Positions 24,690-33,374 of a DNA stretch of 64,000 bases are shown piece after piece. Location of the stretch: contig CAZMVB010000022.1 in NCBI GenBank assembly GCA_964569795.1, positions 1 through 64,000 of the forward strand. Reading direction: 5' to 3'. This stretch comes from JAHJDS01 sp964569795 (lineage in GTDB: Bacteria > Desulfobacterota > Desulfarculia > Desulfarculales > JAHJDS01). The notes beneath the pieces were generated by a model. That model ran no database searches and was not told the origin of the DNA. It worked only from the letters and a program-made list of their open reading frames with translations. Position 1 is the stretch's first letter, and every line of letters starts with the position of its first letter. The position numbers and the translations under genes were made by a program.

Positions 24690-26585
24690 ATGAGCCAGGA
24701 GATCATCGTCGGCCGGACCGCCCTGGTGGACTTGAACGCCGGGGAGGTGCACCTGGGGCCGACGCCGCGTCGATTGGTCGAAAAACTACTCGGCGGCCGG
24801 GGCGGCAACATGGCCTATTTGGGTGGCCTGTTGTCGGACGATGTCGATCCTCTGGGGCCGGATAACGTCCTGGTCTTCGGCGCCGGCCTGCTGACCGGTT
24901 ACCCGGTCCCCAATTCGGGACGAATGAACATATCGGCCCGGTCTCCGGAATCCTACATTCTGGGCGACGCCAACATGGGCGGTTTCTTCCCGACGGCCAT
25001 GCGCCGATCAGGCTTCGACCGGCTGGTGATGATCGGCCGCTCTTCCCGGCCGGTGTTTTTGTACTTGACCGGGGGCCGGGTGGAAATCAGGGACGCCGGC
25101 GCCTATTGGGGGCTGAACGTTCCCGACACCCTGTCCGCCCTGCGAGGGGAGCTGGGCCCCGAGGTGAGCGCGGCGGTCATCGGTCCGGCCGGCGAGAACC
25201 TGGTCCGGTTCGCCTGCGTTATCAACGGCCGCAAGAACGCCGCCGGCCGCGGGGGTATGGGCGCGGTGATGGGTTCCAAGAATCTCAAGGCAGTGGCCGC
25301 CGCGGGCGACATGCCCCTGCTCATCGCCGACCCTGACCGGCTGAGGGTTCTGCGCCAGGAACTGACCCGGCACATCCACTCCTCGAAGATCATCAAGATC
25401 ATGGGCAAGCTGGGGACGCCGCTGCTGTACGAGCCAGCCAACAAGCTCGGCGTCCTGCGCACCAAAAATTCGCAGTTGAATCAGTGGGCGCCCAACCTCA
25501 ACGCCACAGAGTTGGAGAAACACGTCGAGCGGATGGTGGCCTGCGCCGGATGCACGGTGCACTGCCGCCACGTCAACAAGTACGGCGGCGAGGGCCCCGA
25601 GTTCGTCACCCTGGCCCTGTTGGGCGCCAACGCCGGCATTGACGACCTGGTCGAGGTGATCAAGCTCAACAACCTGTGCAACGATCTGGGACTCGACACC
25701 TCCTCGGCGGGCAGTGTCATTCCCTGGGCCATGGAGTTGTATCAGCGGGGCATCATAACCGATGAAATCACCGGTGGGCCGCTGGAGTGGGGTGACGTGG
25801 AGCGGGTGCGGGGGCTGTTGGAGGACATCGCCATGCGGCGGAATTTCGGGGACGTGCTGGCCGAATCGGGCCGGGCCGTGAGCTTGGGTCGCCTGCCGCA
25901 CGAGGCCCTGCCCTACCTGCCCGCCATCAAGGGCCTTCCCCAGTCCGATCCCCACGATCCGCGCTACATCAAAAGCTTTGCCCTGGGGGAGGCCGTGTCC
26001 ACGCGGGGTGCGGACCATCTGCGCAATCGACCGACCATGGACATTCTGAGACTCGACGACGCGCTTCGCCGGCAGGTTTACGGGGCCGACACCGAGGCCG
26101 ATCCCACGTCCTACCGGACCAAGGAATTGGCCGTCGAGTTCAGCGACAACATCTTCGCCGTGTGTGACAGCCTGGGAATCTGCCGGTTCGTGTGCCGTGG
26201 ATGGAATAGCCCCAAGCTGCTGGGTTACGAGCACTTCGCCCAGATGATCGAGTCGGCCGTCGGTTTGAAGCTGACCACCGACGAGTTGCGTGACGTGGGC
26301 CGCCGGGTGATCGATCTCGAGCGGCTGATCAACCATCGCTACGGCATGACCCGGGCCGACGACACCCTGCCCCAACGCTACTTCACCGATCCCATGCCGG
26401 GCGGCGTAACCAAGGGGCACCGGATCGATCCGGCACGCTTCGAGGCCCTGTTGAGCCGGTATTACCAGGTCAGGGGTTGGGACGCCGAGGGCAGGCTGAC
26501 GCCCGGGCGCCGGGCGGAAATCGAGCGGCTTTCATCCGCGGTCGCCGAGGCCATCCCGCCCTCGAGTTCACCATCAGCCAGATAG
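24690..26585 (+). CDS. Aldehyde:ferredoxin oxidoreductase (tungsten AOR family)
   Basis: The 631-residue enzyme has an N-terminal tungstopterin-binding domain (GGRGGNMAYL; NSGRMNISARSPES) and Fe-S ligands Cys285, Cys288, Cys292 and Cys498, a spacing close to that of Pyrococcus furiosus AOR. No signal peptide is seen, so it is cytoplasmic. Family members oxidise aldehydes to acids with ferredoxin, reduce acids in the reverse direction, or (BamB) reduce aromatic CoA esters. The adjacent MoaD-like carrier supports the cofactor assignment. It ends about 290 bases before the tRNA-Glu repeat. BamB-like function is possible but its partner subunits are missing. Confidence 0.9.
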   Translation: MSQEIIVGRTALVDLNAGEVHLGPTPRRLVEKLLGGRGGNMAYLGGLLSDDVDPLGPDNVLVFGAGLLTGYPVPNSGRMNISARSPESYILGDANMGGFFPTAMRRSGFDRLVMIGRSSRPVFLYLTGGRVEIRDAGAYWGLNVPDTLSALRGELGPEVSAAVIGPAGENLVRFACVINGRKNAAGRGGMGAVMGSKNLKAVAAAGDMPLLIADPDRLRVLRQELTRHIHSSKIIKIMGKLGTPLLYEPANKLGVLRTKNSQLNQWAPNLNATELEKHVERMVACAGCTVHCRHVNKYGGEGPEFVTLALLGANAGIDDLVEVIKLNNLCNDLGLDTSSAGSVIPWAMELYQRGIITDEITGGPLEWGDVERVRGLLEDIAMRRNFGDVLAESGRAVSLGRLPHEALPYLPAIKGLPQSDPHDPRYIKSFALGEAVSTRGADHLRNRPTMDILRLDDALRRQVYGADTEADPTSYRTKELAVEFSDNIFAVCDSLGICRFVCRGWNSPKLLGYEHFAQMIESAVGLKLTTDELRDVGRRVIDLERLINHRYGMTRADDTLPQRYFTDPMPGGVTKGHRIDPARFEALLSRYYQVRGWDAEGRLTPGRRAEIERLSSAVAEAIPPSSSPSAR

Positions 26586-26813
26586 CACACTCGAGGTCTG
26601 ACAACCAAGTGATGGGTCTTGAGTAGGCATATGAGGAGACTCTATTGGCTCCAGTGAGCTTTCGTAAAGTCAACATAGTGGTCCCCTACCTCGACAGATT
26701 CCCAATTGGAGCCGAGGCAATATATGAAATGCCGGCAGAGCTGCCACCGGGCAAGGTAGGGGCAGAACAAGGTGACGGACACAATTCCGGACACAGTTCA
26801 ATCCCGGGTAAAG

Positions 26814-26826
26814 CCGGTTTAACCGG
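26814..26826. repeat. Short inverted repeat in intergenic region
   Basis: CCGGTT, one base, AACCGG forms a perfect dyad 45 bases before the tRNA-Glu repeat. The surrounding gap (26586-26870) has no convincing gene. GGACACAATTCCGGACACAG at about 26777-26796 is a short internal repeat of GGACACA. Confidence 0.5.
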
Positions 26827-26870
26827 TTTCATACCTTTTAATATCAGCGGGTTAGCCATCCCGAACGGAC

Positions 26871-27030
26871 TTTCACGCCGGCAACACGGGGTCAAATCCC
26901 GTTGGGGACGCCATTATATCAACTAGTTATTCACGATGGGCTGACTCGTGTTCTTGGGGCAGACACAACTTTAGTCATGGGCCGCCCCCATCAGGGCTGT
27001 TATCAGGTACCGAATCCGTCCAGACCTGCC
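26871..27030 (+). repeat. Direct repeat copy B: tRNA-Glu 3' fragment plus flank
   Basis: Bases 26871-26913 repeat tRNA-Glu bases from the anticodon loop through CCA with one difference: the first T of the T loop is G, giving GGGGTCAAATCCC. No 5' half of a tRNA precedes it, so it is not a functional gene. Downstream similarity to the first flank continues to about 27030. It is a candidate attR or a footprint of an old duplication. Confidence 0.75.
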
Positions 27031-27063
27031 CGTGCCGAGGACTTCAACGAGGACACCCAGGAA

Positions 27064-29130
27064 TCACGGCCCGTCGAGACCGGTGGGGCCTAATTCAGCC
27101 AGTCGCTCCAGGGGAAGGTGACACCAAATGCCATGACCGCTCCCGGCCACCTGCCAGGGAGGGGCGTCTGATTGGCAGCTTCGGCCGCCGTCAGTCATCA
27201 GGGAGATTCTGGGGCATCGGGTGTGGAACGGGCACCCCGCCGGCGGGTGGGCCGGACTGGGTATGTCGCCTGACAGCCTGATCCGGCCGGGCCCCGAATC
27301 GGGGTCGGGTGCGGGCGCCGCCGACAACAGGGCCTCGGTGTAAGGATGGCTGGGCGGCTCGAATACCGCGTCAACCGGACCGGCCTCCACGATTTTACCC
27401 AGATACATCACCGCCACCTCATGGGCCAGATACCGAACCACGCTCAGATCATGGGAGATGAAGATCAGACCGGTCCCGGTCTCGGCCTGGAGGTCCTGGA
27501 GCAGGTTGAGCACCGCCGCCTGGACCGAGACGTCCAGAGATGAGACCGGCTCGTCGCAGAGCACCAGACGGGACCGGCCGGCCAGGGCCCGGGCTATGGC
27601 CACGCGCTGCTTTTCCCCCCCGCTCAAGGCCCGGGGCGGGCGGGAGAGGTATTCGGGACCGAGCCGGACCGAGGCCAGCAGGTCCCGGACGGCGGCCTTT
27701 CGTTTCCGTCGCGGCATGGAACCCAGTTTTTTCAGGGCCCGGCCGATCTGGCGGCCCACGGAATAGGCCGGGTTGAGGGTCGAGTCGGGATTCTGAAAGA
27801 CCATCTGCATCTCCTTGACCAATTGATCCTCGCGCCGGGAGATGGCCCGACTGACATCAATCCCCAAAAACTCGATCCGACCCGCGTCAGATGTTTCCAG
27901 GCCGATGATGGCCCGGGCCAGGGTGGACTTGCCGCACCCCGATTCGCCCACCAGTCCCAGGGTTCGGCCCGCCCCGAGACGGAAGCCCACCCCGTCCACG
28001 GCCCGGACCGTCTCGTGGCGCCGCCCCTGGTAATAGACCTTCAAATTGTCCACCTCCAAGAGCGGTTCGTCACCCGGTCCGGCCGAGGCCCGGACCAGGG
28101 CCGCTTCCGGCCCCAGGGGCGGCAGGTCCCGGATCCGAGCGGCGAAAAAGCACCTGACCGCGTGGCCCGGCTCCAGGGAACCGAACTTTGGTGATCGGTC
28201 CCGGCAGACCTGGTCAACGTATTGGCACCGGGGATGAAAGCTGCAGGCCGATTCCGGGACCTCGCCCGGGCCGGGCGCCTGACCCTGGATGGGCCGGAGT
28301 CCGGCCCGGGCCAGGCCCTGCCCCGGGTGGGGCAGGCAGTTCAGGAGGCCCCGGGTGTAGGGATGGGCCGGCCGCCGGAAGAGCTCGGTCACCGGCGCCT
28401 GCTCCACGATTTGCCCGGCGTACATCACCGCCACCCGGTCGCATAACCGGGCCATGACCGCCAGGTCGTGGCTGATGAACAAGATGGACGTGTCGAACTC
28501 GTCTCTGAGTTCGGACACCAGGTCGAGCACGGCCGCCTCGATGGTCACGTCCAGGGCCGTGGTCGGCTCGTCCATGATCAGCAGGGCCGGCCGATTTACG
28601 AGGGCCATGGCGATCAGGGCCCGCTGTTGCTGGCCGCCGGACAGTTGGTGGGGATAGCGCTTCATCACCTCGGCCGAATCGGGCATGTGGACCCGGTCGA
28701 ACATTTTTTGGGAAAAACGCCGGGCCTCGGCCTTGGACATCTTTTGGTGGCAGATCAGGGTCTCGGCCAACTGGTCGCCCAGTTTCAGGGCCGGGTTGAG
28801 GGCGGCCATGGGGTCCTGATAGACCATGGCCATCCGGTCGCCCCGCAGCCGGCCGAGTTCCCGTTGTGAAAAACCGGTCAATTCCCGGCCCAGGAACTCG
28901 ATCGAGCCCCGGGTGACCTTTCCGTTTTTTCCCAGGAAACCGACGACGCCGAAGGCGACGGTGCTCTTGCCCGACCCCGATTCCCCGGCCAGACCGACGA
29001 TCTCGCCCGGCATGATGTCCAGGGACACCTGCCGCACGGCGGGGACCGGTCCGGTCCGGGTCTGATAGGCGATGGACAACCCCTCGACCTTCAGCGTCGG
29101 TTCGATCTGTCCGGTCCGGTCGTCGGTCAT
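27064..29130 (-). CDS. Fused double ATPase of a dipeptide/nickel-type ABC importer (DppD-DppF)
   Basis: The 688-residue protein carries two complete ATPase domains. The first has GESGSGKST near residue 52, LSGGQQQRALIAMAL and LLIMDEPTTALD. The second has GESGCGKST near residue 400, LSGGEKQRVAIARAL and LVLCDEPVSSLD. Each is followed by the C-terminal oligopeptide-transporter extension with cysteines (CSFHPRC; CPFHTRC), which binds an Fe-S cluster in some relatives. In most bacteria DppD and DppF are separate. It is last in the operon binding protein, permease B, permease C, ATPase, and starts 12 bases after permease C. Confidence 0.9.
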   Translation of the reverse strand: MTDDRTGQIEPTLKVEGLSIAYQTRTGPVPAVRQVSLDIMPGEIVGLAGESGSGKSTVAFGVVGFLGKNGKVTRGSIEFLGRELTGFSQRELGRLRGDRMAMVYQDPMAALNPALKLGDQLAETLICHQKMSKAEARRFSQKMFDRVHMPDSAEVMKRYPHQLSGGQQQRALIAMALVNRPALLIMDEPTTALDVTIEAAVLDLVSELRDEFDTSILFISHDLAVMARLCDRVAVMYAGQIVEQAPVTELFRRPAHPYTRGLLNCLPHPGQGLARAGLRPIQGQAPGPGEVPESACSFHPRCQYVDQVCRDRSPKFGSLEPGHAVRCFFAARIRDLPPLGPEAALVRASAGPGDEPLLEVDNLKVYYQGRRHETVRAVDGVGFRLGAGRTLGLVGESGCGKSTLARAIIGLETSDAGRIEFLGIDVSRAISRREDQLVKEMQMVFQNPDSTLNPAYSVGRQIGRALKKLGSMPRRKRKAAVRDLLASVRLGPEYLSRPPRALSGGEKQRVAIARALAGRSRLVLCDEPVSSLDVSVQAAVLNLLQDLQAETGTGLIFISHDLSVVRYLAHEVAVMYLGKIVEAGPVDAVFEPPSHPYTEALLSAAPAPDPDSGPGRIRLSGDIPSPAHPPAGCPFHTRCPRISLMTDGGRSCQSDAPPWQVAGSGHGIWCHLPLERLAELGPTGLDGP

Positions 29131-29142
29131 GTCAGGGTCCGC

Positions 29143-30057
29143 TCACTTGTACCGCGTCGTTTCTTCCCGGAGCCCGTCGGCCAGCAGGTTGAGGCCGACC
29201 ACCAGGCTGGCGATGGCCACCGACGGCCACAAGGAGGCCCAGGGGCTGCCGGCCATGATGAACTCGCGACCCTTGGCCACCATGCTCCCCCAGTCGGGCG
29301 AGGGCGGCGGCAGTCCGAGCCCCAAGAAACCCAGGGTGCCCATGGCGAAAATGGCGTAGCCCAGCCGCAGCATGGCGTCGATGATGATCGGGCCCGAGGC
29401 GTTGGGCAGGATTTCGACGAACATGATGTACAGCCCGTTTTCGCCTCTGGTCTTGGCCGCCAGGACGTAATCCCTGGTCCTGAGATCGAGGGTCAGGCCC
29501 CGCACCAGCCGGGCCACCCCGGGCGCCCCGACGATGGCGATGGCCAGGACGACGTTGACCGCCGAGGGGCCGAGGGCGGCGACGATGATCAAATACAACA
29601 AGATGACCGGGACCGACATCATGGCGTCCAGCAGCCGCATCAACACCTCGTCCAGCCAGCCGCCCCGATACCCGCTCAGAAGGCCCAGGGTGACGCCGAT
29701 CAGGGCCGAAAGCAGCACCCCCCAGACCGCGATTCCGCCCGGCAGCCACACCCGCTGGGACACGGGACACACGATCAGGATCAGCCGGGCCCCGTAGATC
29801 AGCCGCGACCACAGATCCCGGCCCAGTTCGTCGGTTCCCAGGGGATGGCCCCAGGAGGGGCCCTGGTTGGGGGCCTTCCAGTCCTGGGCCAGGGGGGGGT
29901 GGGGGGTCAGGATCGGCGCCGCCAGGGCGACCACTACCCAGAAAGACACCATGACCAGGCCCACCAGGGCCGTCTTTGACGAGCCCAGTCTGGTCAAGGC
30001 CCCGCCGCGCCCCGGCCGTCGGCTCGCCTCTTTCCTGGCCCGTACAATTCCGGTCAC
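29143..30057 (-). CDS. Peptide-type ABC importer permease C (DppC-like)
   Basis: The 304-residue inner-membrane permease has an N-terminal membrane helix, the periplasmic segment HPLGTDELGRDLWSRLIYGAR typical of DppC, five further hydrophobic segments and the cytoplasmic EAA-like segment followed by PNASGPIIIDA. GTG 30057 lies 11 bases after permease B. It pairs with the DppB-like protein. The ligand could be a peptide, a glycoside or another small solute. Confidence 0.9.
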   Translation of the reverse strand: MTGIVRARKEASRRPGRGGALTRLGSSKTALVGLVMVSFWVVVALAAPILTPHPPLAQDWKAPNQGPSWGHPLGTDELGRDLWSRLIYGARLILIVCPVSQRVWLPGGIAVWGVLLSALIGVTLGLLSGYRGGWLDEVLMRLLDAMMSVPVILLYLIIVAALGPSAVNVVLAIAIVGAPGVARLVRGLTLDLRTRDYVLAAKTRGENGLYIMFVEILPNASGPIIIDAMLRLGYAIFAMGTLGFLGLGLPPPSPDWGSMVAKGREFIMAGSPWASLWPSVAIASLVVGLNLLADGLREETTRYK

Positions 30058-30068
30058 GATTTTTGCCC

Positions 30069-31367
30069 TCAGGTATATCGGATGCGCGGGTTCAAAAAGG
30101 TATAGACCACGTCGGCGATGAGCTGGGTGCCCACGGCCACGACCACCAGGGCCATGGCCCCGGCCTCCAGGGCGGCCACGTCCTTGTACAGGGCCGAGTT
30201 CAGCAGATAGCGCCCCAGACCGGGATAGCCGAAGACGACCTCCACGACCACGATACCGCCCAGCAGCCAGTTGACGTGGAGCATGATGACCGTGATCGGC
30301 GCCAACAGGGCGTTCTTGAGGGCGTGCTTGAACACGATTCGTTTCTGGGACAAGCCCTTCAAGATGGCGGTCCGGATGTAGGCCGAGCGCATCACCTCGG
30401 ACATCGAGGCCCGGGTGATCCGGAGGACGTAACCCAGCTCGATCAGGGTCAGGGTCAGGACCGGCAGGATGAGCATGGCCGGCCGTTGCCAGGGGGCGGC
30501 GTCAAAAAAGACGGTGGCCCCGGGCACCAGCCCCAGCCAGGCCGAAAAAATCAGGATCACGAAGATGGCCGTGGCGAACTCGGGGACGACCGACAGCGAC
30601 ATCCCGCCCACGGACAGGATCCGGTCCAGGAGCGATCCCTCTTTCAGCCCGGCGATCAGGCCCAGCAGGATGGCCAGGGGCATGACGATCACAAAGGCGA
30701 TTCCGGCCAGGACCAGCGAGTTCCGCAGCCGAACGAACAACGTCGCCCCCACCGGCCGCCCGGTCCGGATGGACACCCCGGGATCGCCCCTCAAGATGCC
30801 CCGCTTCAGGGGCAGATACCGTGCCGCCCCGCCGCCGGTCTGCCTCCAGCCCACCCCGGCCTTGAAGGTCCATTGCTTTTTGGCCAGGCCGCGCCGCCAC
30901 ATCACCGCCCGGTTGTGGGTGTCCAGGCCCCAGAAGAACTGGCCGCCCCGGGGGCTGGTTCGCCACCGGCCGTTGTCCGGTCGTTCCCTGACCCGGCCGC
31001 CGGGCCCCCTGATGACGGCCATCAGGTTGCCGCCCTGGAGCCGCCACCGGATCAGGGACCCGTCCTTGTCCACGGCCCACCACTCGTGGAATCCCTTGCG
31101 GGTGGTGATCCGTTTCAAGGGCAGGCCGATCTTTCGACCGGCGTACCAGTCGCTGCCCGTAAGCCAAAAAAGATATCGCTGCCACAGGGGGCGGTTCAGG
31201 CCCAGCTGGGCCGTGAAGGAGGCCTCCTGCTCCGGGGTGATAAAGGCGCCCAGCACGTTCCGGGCGATGTTGCTGGGGGAGGCCTCGGTGATGGCGAACA
31301 CCCCGGCCGAGACCAGGCCCATGGTCAAGATCATCAGCCCCAGACGCCGGAGTAAAAACCTGGCCAC
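30069..31367 (-). CDS. Peptide-type ABC importer permease B (DppB-like) with large insertion
   Basis: The 432-residue permease is about 100 residues longer than usual DppB proteins. The N-terminal helix and QLGLNRPLWQRYLFWL are normal, and the canonical GDPGVS and the remaining membrane helices resume after residue about 190. Between residues about 72 and 190 lies an insertion rich in Trp, Arg and Gly that contains two similar units (WWAVDKDGSLIRWR; FWGLDTHNRAVMWRR). It would face the periplasm. The start is GTG at 31367, 21 bases after the binding-protein gene. The insertion may contact the binding protein or the cell wall; this is inference. Confidence 0.85.
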   Translation of the reverse strand: MARFLLRRLGLMILTMGLVSAGVFAITEASPSNIARNVLGAFITPEQEASFTAQLGLNRPLWQRYLFWLTGSDWYAGRKIGLPLKRITTRKGFHEWWAVDKDGSLIRWRLQGGNLMAVIRGPGGRVRERPDNGRWRTSPRGGQFFWGLDTHNRAVMWRRGLAKKQWTFKAGVGWRQTGGGAARYLPLKRGILRGDPGVSIRTGRPVGATLFVRLRNSLVLAGIAFVIVMPLAILLGLIAGLKEGSLLDRILSVGGMSLSVVPEFATAIFVILIFSAWLGLVPGATVFFDAAPWQRPAMLILPVLTLTLIELGYVLRITRASMSEVMRSAYIRTAILKGLSQKRIVFKHALKNALLAPITVIMLHVNWLLGGIVVVEVVFGYPGLGRYLLNSALYKDVAALEAGAMALVVVAVGTQLIADVVYTFLNPRIRYT

Positions 31368-31388
31368 CCGAACCGCCGCCCGCTCCCG

Positions 31389-33038
31389 TTATTGTTTAAG
31401 CCAAACCTGGTTGAACAGGAAATACAGGTTGGGATGGGCCCGGGCGCCCCTGACCCGGTCCCGGGTGATGAGCCAGACCCTGCGCCAGAAGGGAATGCCG
31501 ATCGAACCCCGCTCCATTTGAATCCTTTCCAGCCGGCAGAAGATCTTCCGTCTGGCGGCCGGGTCCAGGAGGCTGTCGGTCTCCTTCAGGAGTCTCGAAA
31601 ATTCGGGGTCCACCCACCGGGTCTCGTTCCAGGGCACGGGTTTGCCCGCGGCATCGGCCGTGTAGGCCAGGTTGAGGACCATGGTGCCCAGGGGGCGATG
31701 GGCCCAGGGCGTGATCCCCAGGGGGACCTGGGTCCACCTCTCCCAGTACTGGGTGACGGGCATCGGTCTGATGTTGATCCTGATCCCGGCCGGCCTGGCG
31801 TCGTATTGGAGGATCTCGGCCATCCGGACCACGTCGCTCCAGCCGCTGCCCACCGCCAGGTCGAGCCGCAACCCGTCGGGATATCCGGCCTGCCTGAGCA
31901 GGTGTCTGGCCCGCTGAGGGTCGTACCTGATTTGGGGCTGGGGGCAGTATTCCGGGTGCCGGGGATAGACGTGGAAGTCGTCGGCGGTGAGTCCCTGCCG
32001 GAAATAGGCCAGGGCCAGGATTTTGGCCCGGTGCTGGCACAGGGTCAGGGCCCGGCGGACGCGGTTGTCGCTGAAGGGTTTCAGGTCGGCCCGCATCCGG
32101 AGCACCCGGGCCGCGGCGCTTTGGACGGCCCTTATCTTTATCCCGGGCCGGCCCTTGAGGGCGCGATAGACGTCCGCGCCCGGCGAGTCGCTCAGGTCGA
32201 TGACGTCCACGTAGGCCGAGCGCAGGGCCGATATCTGGGGCGCCATCTCCGAGCCCATGTCCGTGAAGTCTATCCGGTCGAGGTAAGGTAACGGTTTTCC
32301 GTCGGCCCCCTTTTGCCAGTAGTCGGGGCGGCGCTTGACCACGCACCGCTGACCGACGCGGTACTTCTCCAGGACAAAGGGACCCGTGCCGTGGGGGCGC
32401 CTGATGAAGTCACCCTCGAAGGTGCGGCTGTTCAAGATCAGGGCCGGGTAGTGAAACAAGTGCTCGGGCACGGCGATCTCGGGCCGCTTGAGGTGCAGTC
32501 TGACCTGATGGTCGTCCTTCTTTTCGACGCCCGTCGGCGCCAGGTAACCGCCCATCAGGCCCAGCATCGAGGAGCCGACGTCCTGGTTCAACCACTGCCC
32601 GATGGTGAACACCACGTCGTCCGCGGTGAACGGATCGCCGTTGTTGAATTTGACGCCGCGTCTCAGATACAGGGTCCAGGTCTTCAGATCCCCGCTCACC
32701 CGCCACTTCTCGAGCAGCCAGGGGTGGGTGACGTTGTGTTCATCGGTCACGGTCAGGTACTCGGCCACCTGCCGCAACTGATTGGACGGGGCGATCCAGG
32801 ACAGTTGGGCCGGATGGGTCACCTTGTGGACCGGCGAGGCCACCTTGAGGGTGCCGCCCCGCTTGATCCGGGTCTGATCGGCCCGGGCCCGCCAGGGCAA
32901 GGCCAGGCCCACGGCCAGTGAGGCCGCGGCCGCTGATTCGCCCCACAGGGCCGCCAGCCGCACGAACTGGCGCCGGCTTATCTTTTTGGTCAGGCAGTCA
33001 TCGAGAAGTTCACGAACCCGAGGCTGAAAAAATTTCAT
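31389..33038 (-). CDS. Peptide-type ABC importer substrate-binding protein (SBP family 5)
   Basis: The 549-residue extracytoplasmic protein has a twin-arginine leader (ISRRQFVRLA, a hydrophobic run, then PWRARA near residue 53). The mature region has family 5 features: LVTDE-like start, WTLYLRRGVKFNNGDPFTADDV near residue 125, and HGTGPFVLEKY. It is first in the minus-strand importer operon. Ligands in this family include peptides, nickel and opines; none is indicated. It lies just outside the tRNA-bounded block. Confidence 0.9.
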   Translation of the reverse strand: MKFFQPRVRELLDDCLTKKISRRQFVRLAALWGESAAAASLAVGLALPWRARADQTRIKRGGTLKVASPVHKVTHPAQLSWIAPSNQLRQVAEYLTVTDEHNVTHPWLLEKWRVSGDLKTWTLYLRRGVKFNNGDPFTADDVVFTIGQWLNQDVGSSMLGLMGGYLAPTGVEKKDDHQVRLHLKRPEIAVPEHLFHYPALILNSRTFEGDFIRRPHGTGPFVLEKYRVGQRCVVKRRPDYWQKGADGKPLPYLDRIDFTDMGSEMAPQISALRSAYVDVIDLSDSPGADVYRALKGRPGIKIRAVQSAAARVLRMRADLKPFSDNRVRRALTLCQHRAKILALAYFRQGLTADDFHVYPRHPEYCPQPQIRYDPQRARHLLRQAGYPDGLRLDLAVGSGWSDVVRMAEILQYDARPAGIRINIRPMPVTQYWERWTQVPLGITPWAHRPLGTMVLNLAYTADAAGKPVPWNETRWVDPEFSRLLKETDSLLDPAARRKIFCRLERIQMERGSIGIPFWRRVWLITRDRVRGARAHPNLYFLFNQVWLKQ

Positions 33039-33374
33039 GTCGAACGCCTGGTACCGGGTGGCGGGATTGACCGGTCGCCTCCATTAAAACACACGTACCC
33101 CGACAGTCAAGGCGGCCTCCAAGGAGGTCACCCCGAAATCGGTCCGGCCGGCAGGCGAGTATTTGGCGTGTTGGAGGTCAGTGACGGCCATGTCCGCCGA
33201 GGTATGTTCGGGCTGGCTGAATCTTAAGGTAATGTGCGGTCGCCATGCCCCGGAATCAGTGGCCGCTTTGTCTCAGAATACGATTGCCCGGCAGGATGCG
33301 CGCTGGCTATCTCTCGGATTAGATTTCAGTTGGTCCGGCTTGGCCCCTCATGCCTTCCAATCTCGAAGGCGGCG
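33039..33374. other. Intergenic region with no gene seen
   Basis: The 336 bases between the importer operon and the HD-GYP operon hold no supported coding frame. Promoter sequences for the importer should lie near 33050-33120 but no clear -35/-10 pair is seen. Confidence 0.5.

Noticed and set aside
26645..26926. 93-codon frame running into the tRNA-Glu fragment
   Set aside because: It ends inside the repeated tRNA sequence, has no family features and its composition is not coding-like.
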